Shown here: positions 51,701-63,700 of the stretch, one piece after another
Layout of the letters: the number at the start of each line of letters is the position of its first letter
Numbering within the stretch: position 1 is the stretch's first letter
NCBI GenBank assembly: GCA_038501625.1
Contig: JAZAYU010000014.1
Location: 434,001 to 498,000, forward strand
DNA from: Corbicula japonica
Taxonomy: Eukaryota > Mollusca > Bivalvia > Venerida > Cyrenidae
DNA length: 64,000 nt
Reading direction: 5' to 3'
Notes under the pieces: model-generated
Told to the model about the DNA's origin: nothing
The model's input: the letters and a program-made list of their open reading frames with translations, nothing else
Database searches by the model: none
Position numbers and translations under genes: made by a program

Positions 51701-54700
51701 CTCTTTATTTAAGAAGGTAACTCATTAAGACAAAATCTGTGACAACAAAATTAATACAAACAAATACAATATTTGCAAGTATAAAAAGTTAGTCAAATGA
51801 AGAAATTGCTTATTTTCAATGAGGCCTTCTAAAATGGATAAACGAAAAACATATATTACAACATATAAAACATCATTACTTAAAGACAGACACAATTAAT
51901 CATATACACTATACATGCTATAGGCAAATTTTGATTACAAATATGCATCGTGTTTTTTGAATAAATATATGGAAGAGACAGATCTAATTTCATAAGGGAT
52001 ATCATTCCATACGCTCATACCTGATGTATGTTTCATCACGCGATGAAGGTGCATCATCGTTGGTAGTCTCGGAAGCGGAAGTGTTTGAACAATGACGCAA
52101 AAGCTGTTGAATAACAGAATTCACTTCGCCTACAGTAGTGTTACTTTCTAAAAGCTTTCTATCAATAGCTTTTAGGATTTGTGGTAAGTCATCCTCTGTG
52201 AACTGCTGGGATTGCTTTCCGTTAATAAGACAAGAACTTTTTGTGTGATACATATTAAGTGTATAAACACTCTGTCTGCCGCATGAAAGCGTGTACTTGG
52301 TTTCCACCAGGTTCCCTTGTTTATCATGAACTGGGACTTTTTGACATTTATATTTCAACTCGTTTGATGTGTAGAAAGTGTCAACAGAAATTTTTAACAG
52401 TTCGTACATACCAGAACTCAGCAAAATCCTAAGTCCTCTCCCTGTTTCATATATTACAACATCGTCTCTTTTTGCTGCCGCTAGCTTCTTTTTCAACGAT
52501 TTCTCTTCGTTCAGGTCGTATTGCCGTTCTTCAACTACCACATCATTAATGTTGAAATTATTATCTGACCAAGCTGAAGTATCTGGCAGGATTGATGATC
52601 TTACAAGATCCCCGCTATTCATCTTCTCTAAAATTTGTTTCACGACAAAAGAAGTCTATGAACTGAACTATGTTACTGTCTGTTGTTTCGATAAATATTC
52701 ACGAAAATTTGTGATCACGGCTATAGCGTTGTTCGAAAAAAAGTTAAATGTTAAAAATGAATTTTTATTATCATTCTAAGACTCAGGTCGCTGTTTTAAA
52801 AATAGAAAAACAAATCTTGCTTGTGATAAAATAAGGACATTTGAATTAAAGTATCAGCAGAACAGAACAGAACAGAACTTTTATTTCAGACTTCAGAGCA
52901 TCAAAGCATCTCGTCTGTATATAACAATCAAAGCGCTGAAAGCGTTGAAAGACTTTCGCGCCGGAGAATTACATTACGCAGCAGAATGTCAACTCTGGCT
53001 AACATCGTTTAATATGTGCACACGATAGAAACTGCATGTCAACTTAAATACTTGCTCACGGCCAGTATGAAAGAGTAGTCAAACATCTGCTATAAAATCC
53101 CCACAAAATACCCCAGAATGCGGGATTTGGCATATAGATTTTCAAATTTTCCCGGACCCCCCATGATAAGTTAGGCCTCTTACAAATTAATTTGGGCCTC
53201 ATAAACGGACTGATTTTCTAGCTTAGTTAAAATTAACATTGTTAAAAAATAACTCGCTGAGTTGAACCCCCCTTGCTGAAATCCTGGATCCGCCCCTGTC
53301 TACTATTGTAAATGCAAATGTTATGTAGTGTATAAGTTGGCTAAACAATACTAAATCCTGAAGAGTATACTTCTAGTATCAATGAGACATAAGCTATTAA
53401 TATTAATTAGTAGGCGGTGCTACTTAAACTTTGTAGAGAATGTTCATTCATAGTATCATGTTACATCTCCGATGAGTAATTGCCAGCATTTAACAAGCAT
53501 TGGCCAATGTTAAGATAAGCACAACCGTTATTTCCTGGTTAGAGATAAAACGAATTCAATTAAGAGAGTAATAAGAGATTGCTAAACTGTTAATTGTCTA
53601 AAACAAAACAACATCCTGATAAAAAGAGACGTGTTTCTCGCTGACCTGAATACAGTTTAGTCACTGATCACGTGACTGATTTCTTTATAATTGGATTTTT
53701 AATATCCCTTAATTTTTGTTTGAACAACAACATAATATTGTTTTCTTCTTTTCTTTGTCGCACTGTCTGTACAAATGTTCGTCATCGTTCGTAATAAATT
53801 TACTTTCTTAATATGCACTACTTTCTGACGCCGCACAACTATGGAACTTGTTAGGCGTAACTAAACTACTCATGCATATTCAGCTGTTTGTTCACTAACG
53901 TAGCTGAACGTGGTTTCACTCAACATTTGTTTGATGGAGTTTTTGGCATGGACGCTACAAAATTACACGGACACTACTATAGATCACTATTCTTTCGTGG
54001 AATTGTGTGCTTGAATGTGCTTAAAACGTCTGCATTTCATTTCGGCCTGCTCTCGCGGTGACCACAAAACCCCGCTTACTTGAATACGCTCGATGTCGCA
54101 GTGATACACCGGAAGTTAAAAACTGCGCGTCGCCGTGTTCTAGACTTCTAGCTTAAGACTTTCGCGCATGCGCGCGAAAGTCTTAAACCAAAAATTGCAT
54201 GTGATCAACGTTAACATAATGGTAAATGCTGATAATTGTTTACATCGTTATTAGTGTTATTTTACATCAGCAATAGATATTTCATGATAACTTACAATTT
54301 ATTACTTAAATAAATTTAAACGTTTTAGCTTCTTAAGGTCGACCAGAATTGTACACACTAGTGTGCAGAAGATGATGAAGTGTGAAAATAAAATTATCGT
54401 TTTTAACAATTTATAAAAATACAGTAATTATGTTGTTATAAACAGATGAAAATTGATAATTACAGGAGACAATTGTTGAAAAAAAAAGAATTTTGTTAGA
54501 ATAGTAATAAAATGTGGTACCTGATATGTTGTCTAATCCAGGTGTCAAAATAAAGCACTTTCCACACAACTAAACTAAACATAATTAATTACAATATCCG
54601 GTTCAATGTACCCTCTAGGGCCAACCAGTTTTATTTTTTCAGAATAACTTGAAAACAATGCTCTTATAAATCAAAATCCAAACACATCATCTAGTGCCCC

Positions 54701-57700
54701 ATGAGGTCACTCACCCATGCAAAAAGCATGCCAATTATACCCACTTGTGTTTACCTATAGGGCAATTTAATCTCTACATGTATAACAATGTAAATCTTGT
54801 GTGATGGTATTTGTGCAGTGTTTTGAAATTCATTATACAACAACAACAACAACAAACTTTATTAGCAAGATCGGCATATCACATGCCTATGGCTAAGAAC
54901 AGTGAACAAAATTATACATATTCATGCGCATCTATGAGCGAACAAACGTGAAGCATTACAACAATGAAATGTTACCTAATAGCATATGCCTTTTTCAAAT
55001 AATTTTAGTCAATGTTTAAAAATTGGCTTGTAATAAACCATATTAAGGATGAACCGTTTTGCTGTTCTACTTTTTCTTGTTAACATATTTATGATTTTTG
55101 TAGCTACATAAATACCGGTAGGCCTACATTAAGTCTATACAATGTAACGTTCAGAACGCTTCCACAATTACAGAACTTTTAATATTTTCAGACACAATGT
55201 TACCGTAGAGTTCAAACTCAACACTTATTTAAGAAACATTTCAATGGTGGATCACGTGGGGAAAATACCCTACGTTAGAGGAAGCACCAATACCGCACTT
55301 GCCCTAGAAAAGCTGAGAACTGATATATTTACCAGCCAGGCCGGAGACAGAGGCAACGTCCCGAATGTTGCCCTCGTTATTACTGATGGTTAGTTCGCGT
55401 AGTTTTGATTATATTTTGTAGCGTAAGTTGCATTTCTCTGCTTGGTAATTACAGTTTTAAAGGTAAGATTACATTCCACATGTAGGCCTACTTCGGGGAG
55501 GTGGTAGGGTGGCCTTCCTCTTATTATATAAGTTGACTGTATAATGTTGTAAATCGTTCAAAGTGAAGTGTAATTCATAGAACTTTAAAACACACACGCA
55601 AGTTTGTTGCAAAGAGAAACTAGATTTTGCAACAAAAGTTATATAGAAGCTATTACAATTCCCCAATAAAACTTGATGTATAGAGTTATTTGTATGTGAG
55701 GATTTATTGTCGGTCCGGGTCATATTACCCGATCCGCTGGCATAGCATTTACATTGCAAAAGATAATTAGAAAAATATTGGTTTAGAAATTAATTTGCAT
55801 TTGCTCATCTTATTTAAAACGCACATTTTCCGCTGAGAGCCTCAAAATTACACGTAGGACGTGATTGTTTCAAATAAAAGACGTCACTACTAGTCTACCA
55901 CGGAACTTAACGGAAAGCTGATTCGATATTTCTTTTGCAAAAAATATTTCCCCATTAATTCAAAACAAAATTTAGGATGAAAACAAAAGATTGGGGGGCC
56001 AGAAAGCATCCTTACACGTAGTGCATATTGGCCTTTTCCTATACATGTATATATCAGTTAATCAAAGACATCAACCTGTTATTCTTTATTTATCACAAAA
56101 CTTTAATTTAGTTTAACTCATTTTGGCTTAAAATACACAGTTCTTATTAATATTGTAAGGAAAAGTCAACAAACCTATCATTCTTGAATATTTGATGTTT
56201 GAAGGGTCGTAGGCTTCCAATTTGTAAAATACTCTTAATTACTCCAGCTGGCTACTTGAAAAAAAAGTATCTGCATTGTCCAAGTTTACACATTGAATAG
56301 TTTTTTATGTGTCAGTTTAGTCAGTTGAAATTAACACAGGCAACATAGCCATTTTAGTTTTCTTCGAGTGGTCAAAAACGAAAAGAAGGGCATAGACGCA
56401 GGCATTCACTTGGCAATCCATACAATATCTTTGGTTTAAGTATATAAATATGACAGCACAAATGATTTTTATTTTAAAATTTTCAGTCTGAACTGTCGAA
56501 AAAATATGTCCGAAATTGAATAAACTGCCATGCCTGAAGGAATTGTTTACGGAATTATGTGAGCATTCTTAAGAAAGGTTGTAGTGTAACTGGCCTGTTT
56601 CGAGTGACCTTAAAGACTCTCGCATTACTGATGGTTTCCTCTTCTTTTGGGCAAACTTGCAAAATAGCAGTGCTTGCATATTTAGGCAAAAATGAGACAA
56701 AAAAACGAGATAAGGAGCTCCATAAGAAAATATTACGCTAGAGTGGGCGGTATTTAAAAGTGTTATCGATCAATTATTAATATTATCAGATCGTCATTGT
56801 CAATTCAAAGGTAATATAGTTGCGTTATAAAATGTGACAACAAGATTGTGACAGTTTAGGTATTCCCTAAGCACTGTATATAGACCGATTGTATCATCTA
56901 ACGGATTTAGCGAACTAATTTTCATTAAAATTTAGTAGACAGTTCAAAAGTGAGGCGAGTTTTTATGTATTGTAATGAGAAATCCAACCGACAAATATAT
57001 GCTATAATAGGCGATTGTTATAGCTTTCGATATGAATTACATTGTTCGCTTTTGAATGGAAGATTCTTTTAGAAATCGCCCAAATCACCCACACTAAGTA
57101 CCATTTGAAATGTATATTGTTCTAAAACCAGGGTAAATGTTATGATTTAACAGGTGTAAGTTACATGATTGCAGTATATTTCATTTTTACTAACATTAAT
57201 TCTCATAATGTTGCGAGTCTGAATTTCATTTGTTTGTTTATAGGTCGAGTTCCTAAATATTTTGGTCGAAAATGAAATGGCGAAGGCATATAGTTCGTTG
57301 ACGACTTTTTTTTAAAGTTTGGAGTGTGACAAATAAAGTCAGAGTGAAAGGAAGTTATTTAAATATTGATAGTTTGAGCTGATGATAAACTCAATTAATA
57401 TCCCTTGGGGTACCGCCTTGAAACGGTAAATGGCGAAATAATTTGCCACTTGGGGTTTAAACCAGGTTCTAGGGTGCACCAATCTCACACTTGCCCCAAC
57501 AGGTTCTCATATCAACACACAAATACAAGTTGTCTTGATGAAATAACTCCAACCCACCCAACAATGCGAAAGCACACATGCATATAAAACATAAGAAGCT
57601 AATAGCATGCTAAAGCTAAAGGGGCGGTTACTCAATAATCAATCTAATAGGATGCTTGTTTTATAATTCTGTTTGATTATTTTTATTTTCAAGTTCTTCT

Positions 57701-60700
57701 CCCCGTGGTTTTTTACACAATGTTTAATTATTTCTCCAATTATACCCGATTTTTATAGACAATATATGCAGAAGAAGACCTCAATCTTACCTAAAAGCAT
57801 AAACATGATAAAATCACTAAAAGTGCATCTCCATTATTGGAAAATCATTCGACACAGATCACACTTAAATTATACAACAGAAATATGTGTGTTCGCTCTA
57901 ACTGATAGTGTATTGATGCTATACATGATACAGTCATTACGAAACATACCCTTCAAACATGGTTATAATTTACGCCATCTGTTGATTTAAAGCCATGTTG
58001 TAATGTAATAACCTTTATATTAATTCATAGAAACACAATACTAGTATACATTTGTATATTGGTTTATCAAACCTTTTATTTATATAGAATAACAATATTT
58101 TGTTACAGTCATGTGGGTCATTGCCAGACCTTGTTTTGATTAAATGCTATTTTGCAAGTTTTTATCCATATAAGTACGTATAAATCAAGTGATAATACAA
58201 CCAATAATGAATATATTTTAGATATTACTTACTGGTTTTGTTGAAGGTACTTAAAATAATGATACAAACTCCGTTTTCACTGTGTTATTTACTAATTGTT
58301 TACAGTATATCGTAGCCATGCGATCAGCTCGCTATATCCGGTAGATGATACAATCGGTTTATATACAATGATAAGCGTATCGCTTAGCAGAGATCGGCTA
58401 AACGTATTTCATTTTACCGATATTCAAAACAAAATTACAACAAAGGTTGGGAGACCAGAGGTGAGGTGAATTAATGCGCATGTATGTTTATTAATGGACC
58501 GACACGTAAATACGGCCCTATTATCCTATCAAATAAAAAGAATTTTTTCGCAGTAAAATAAACTTACATGTATTTTTCATTGAATGACGTCACGACTGTT
58601 TGAGAAACAACGACTTTATTAAAATACGTGTTCGTTTTCCAATGATATTTTATTTTCATTACTTTAATTCTTTAACATTATGATACTAATAATTTGCTAA
58701 TGGTTGTGTCACTAGGAACGTCAGATGACGGCGCAGAAACCATTAAACAAGCAGCTTTGTGTAAACAAGCTGGCATCAAAATGTATGCAGTCGTTGTCGG
58801 TATATCAGCGAATGATGAAATTAAGGCCATCGCATCAGAACCGGAGAATGTATTTACAACTACCAATTTTCAGGATCTTTCCAGCATACAGAGCAAACTG
58901 TTTGATGCTATAGGTAGCGTCTGTCCTAGTAAGTAATTATTTTAATGTGTTAAGCATGTAATCAGTATATATATTTTCCACTAATTTAACATCGGCGACA
59001 TTTAAGTATTATATGCGGAAATGAATGCCCGCTCGGAACTTTGATTGTGGCCTAAGCGCGATCACATCTTGGCATGTGATTAAAAGATATCACCAAAAGG
59101 TTTGATTGCGTTATTGATGCCGAGCCTTTACCTATTAAGGGCTTACTACACTCCTCCCCAGTAAGTTCATCGATTTAAAAAAAAAATATCAAAATCTCAA
59201 TAACGTCAAATTGCCGTTCAATGAAACTTTGCACAAATGAGTGTTACTAATGTATCATTATTTTGCATATGGTAAGACACGTTAGAAAAGTAAAGAAAAA
59301 AGCGAGATCTAAAAATTCCTTAAACGTCTATTTACATAAATTCACTAAAACTAAACTACACAAAACATCATTTTAAATGCCCACATGAGTAATATGATAC
59401 TGACAACGATTTCGTTTGTCCTCGTGACTTACATATGTAAACTTTATGAGATTTAAGTAAAAGTGTGTTTGACCTTCCATTTCCTGGTCACTCCTTGGTC
59501 GCGTAAACAGATGACAATCACTGATTCCTCTTTTAGTAGTTGAAAGTTCTTTACAAAGTACACACCATTTTCTTGTCAGTATCATTACTCGCACGTGGGA
59601 ATTTAAAATTATGTTTTGTATTTCTTAGTTTTTGTGAATTTATGCAAATAGAATTTAAGGAATTTTTAGGTCTTACTCTTTTCTTTACTTTTCTAACGGG
59701 TCTTACAGTATGCAAAATAAAGATACATTAGTAAAATTCATTTGTGCAAAGTATCATTAAACGACATTTTACCGTTATTGAGATTTTGATGATTTCCTTT
59801 TTATCGATGAACGTGCTCGGGAGGAGTGTAGTAAGACCTTAACATAATTTATTTTATCGGCAAACGACACTTAAAAAGTTGATCATAGTATTTTCACTTG
59901 GTGCAGTGTTTGAAGAACGACCTTTCAACTTTACAACCCAGTGTAATCCTGAAATAAATGCACCATTGTTCAATTCGACTGAATTATATTTTGTTGGAAC
60001 GAATAGCTATTTTAAATTACCGTTGTTTTAAATATATCGTATTTAATTCATTGCTTTCAATTTCAGAACAACCAACTGAAAACAAATGCAAAGGTAATAA
60101 ATTCCTTTACGTTTTGTCTTTCGTTATTTCAGGTAACGTTAAACCTGTTAAAAGTTAAGGTGGAATGCATTCTTTTATGAACTTTCGAATATTTTACTGA
60201 AAATAGCAAGCAGAAAATTGATCATATTTCTAATATGGAGCTGAATATCTCGTCAAAATATTTAAATTTATTTTAAAAATATAGGCCTGTAACGGCTATT
60301 TTCGGACGTTAAAAGAACCGCAACTTTACGAATCCCTAATTTTGGGCAGTATTTTTTAACATTTGAAAAATACTTCAATGTTTCACTTTACGTTCCCTGC
60401 TGTCGACACCAAACACCAAACGCAATTCCTTATGAGAACTATATTACACCAATACTATTTCAAAAAGTGTTTAAAAACATCTCGCACAACAAAAAAAGTT
60501 TACTCAGAGTAAAAAACAATGATCGTTTGTACCGTTATGCATATTTAGGAGTAATGATTACGTTATGATCGAATACAATCGAAAAATCATCGCCAGACTC
60601 GAATGTTGGCGAAAAACTATTTTCTTTCCAAAGAATCGGTGTCGATACTTTAGGGGTAGCAACTGTAAATAAAGCTAAATTTGGGGGCTTAAAAGCCACT

Positions 60701-63700
60701 TTAAGCCTATTATCAACAAAAAAAGAAAAGAAAAAAGAAAAAAAAACGAGTCTCGGTAATTTTGAGAAACGTTTAAGTTAGTGCTGTCATATGGCATTTG
60801 AATTCGAAAATTATATAAACAAGTCTTGTGTTGAAACATTGACAAATAACTCGTCTAGAAGTTAATATGCCTCGTAGAATACTTTTGAATGGCTATGAAC
60901 GTGCCGTATGGTTTTTGCTTGCCGGGAATTGTCAACGTCACGTCTCGGCACAGCTTAACGTAAGCTTAAGTATGTTTGATTGTTATGGCAACGTTATGGG
61001 GCCGTCAAACTACGACACGACGTTCTGGCCAGCGTTCTACGACGTTTAAGAAAACGTTGTTAGTCGCCCATGGTTGCTGGGATAGCGCCAGAAGTGCTTT
61101 GTGTGAACACTAGTGAACGTCGGTGAACGTCAGTGATCGCCGGTAATCGGCGGAAAACGAATTTTTTTAACATGCACGAACATTTTTACTTAGACCAGCG
61201 TTCTTCGACGTTTAATTTAAAACGCTGAAGAACATTTAAAAACATTTGTGGAACGTTTTACTAACGTTCGCCGAGCGTTGCACGCGTTCGGCTATCGAGA
61301 GTCCGTCGTAACTCAAGCGTTACTTGGTTGTTACAAATCGTTTGCTTTGCTGTGAACGACTCACTTGCGTCCTAATTCAAGAACGCTCAAAAAATGAACG
61401 ATTGAAACGTTCAGAGAACGTTGACCCGAACGTCACGTGTGACGGCCCCTTTACCCAGAGACTGGTGACATTTAGCGCAGATCGGGTAAAGGCCGTCCAC
61501 GAAAAACTACATTTATTTTGCTCATTTTATTTTGAACGGCACATTTCCCCGCCACTCAATTACTTGTGTGACGTCAGTACTATATTGTTTCAATGGGTAT
61601 GTCAATTCTATATATATGTCTTTAAAAAAATTGATTAATTTTATCGTTTTCAACTTAAAAACATTACATTACTCAATTATTCTCTGTCACGATTTAAATA
61701 ATCACTGAGCATAACACTTTACAAATTAGGAGATTGGTTTGAATTCACGCATTTTTCACGAAATTTTAAACATAACGGCGGACCACAACAAAAGATGGGA
61801 GGCCATATGGGCCGTTAATTCGGACTAACATCAACCGGGCAAATTATCCAATGAAGTTCAATGAAATTTCTTTGCAGTATAAAAATTATTACATTATTAA
61901 GAGCTACTGCAAAGAAATTTCATTGAATTTCATTGGATAATTGTCATTAATGTTTGAACGTTGAAGATCTATAAGCGGTCTTGGTGTCATATTATCCCTC
62001 GCCTGCGGCGCGGATACATGCCCTGTCAAGAAACCAAATAGCTAAATAATTCACTGCCTTGAAACAACGTATTCACCATGTTACCTATGTGCAACTACAC
62101 AAAGTAGTTTTCTAAAATTAAGTGAAACGATAGAACATAATTCGAAAACATATTAAAATATACGTTTACTTCGAAACTTATATACATATAGACCTATTCA
62201 GAGAATTTTTTATAGAACCTTGTGGCAAGAAATTGTATGACCCAAAGACAGAAGTTTGCTGCAATGGAGAGCCCGTACCATTTCTTGGAGGTTCTGCTGC
62301 TAATACAGGCTGTTGCGGTACACAAGGTTTTAATCAGCAGGAACAGATGTGCTGTGATGGAGTGGTAAGTACAGGTGTTGCTCTTGATACAGCCCGTTAC
62401 ATTGGTCAAATAATTATGGAAAAAATGATGATATTGTAAACTTTCGGTTGAGACGGATTAGGGTTTTAATTGTAAAGAATTTTCCGAGTGGGCACTAATA
62501 TGAACATCCCATGCACCAACGAACAGGTTTGTTAAAACTAAGTCTGCAATATTATCATACTACATTTTATGTGTTGTTCGGTGACTTTAAACTACTCTCA
62601 CCCAAAGTTCTAGTTGATCACGTGTCTTTATTCGAAGAATAGGGGAGCGATCCTACTCACCCCGGTGTCGGCGTCGGTATCGGCGTCCGTTAAACAAAAT
62701 ATGCACTTGGTCCCATAACTTTTAAGCTACTTGAGATATCAACTTGAAACTTGGAATCTGTTTCCAACGTTAAATTCTACATTATTACCAATAAGACCAA
62801 TTACTCTCCTACAAATTCTTTTTAAGTTATATCCCTCTTATATTTCTCTTACATAAGTTATGCAAAATATGCAATTGTTCCATAAATTTGAAGCTTATTG
62901 AACCTTGGCCGCCAAACTACTGCATCTGTATCATAGTCGGAAACCCACGGTTTATTCTATTACGTTACTCCTCATTCATCACCATTGGCAACTTTGTAGC
63001 CGTTTATCTTCCTTTTGTTAAAAATCAACAATCTTCAATTGGAGGAAGAAAACGACAAAACTAAAGCAGCAACCACTAATCAAACGGAATCGGCACATAA
63101 CTTTTTTTTCTAATCCTTCTAATCTATGTTATTATACTAGACAAGCGATTTTTGTTACTGATTTCCCTATATAAATCCATTTGGACAGGGGTCTGCAATA
63201 CCGATCACCACGAGTAAATCACTTTTCCCACATGGTTCTTCATCATTTAAAGAATCAAAAGAGACAGCGAGAACCAAGAACTTCCGTTAAAACGGCTTAA
63301 CTTTGTTTTCTTCGCTATTTTGATAGTAATTTCCTACCGTATATCCGGCCGCCCGTGGGCGAGCCGGAATTACTCTGTTTTCATTTTACTCTGCTTTCTG
63401 TAAATGCTAATTAAATATTTATATTTTTTATGAAAACATTAATATTTAATATAAAAAGTTTGAACTTTACACACCTTTCAAAGCCGCCATTTCATTTTGA
63501 TATTACCACACCACCCCAGCGATTTCCCGGATCGAAAGAACGAACGAGTTTCACAGTTTGGTAAATATTTTGCATGAATTAGAGAGACTTTAGCAACGTG
63601 CTTTCATGTGCTTTCGCTTTACGATAACATTGCATTTATCAATTAATTGACTTAGATGTGATAAAGATTTAGAATTTGTTTCGAATTTCTTTCATCAAAT

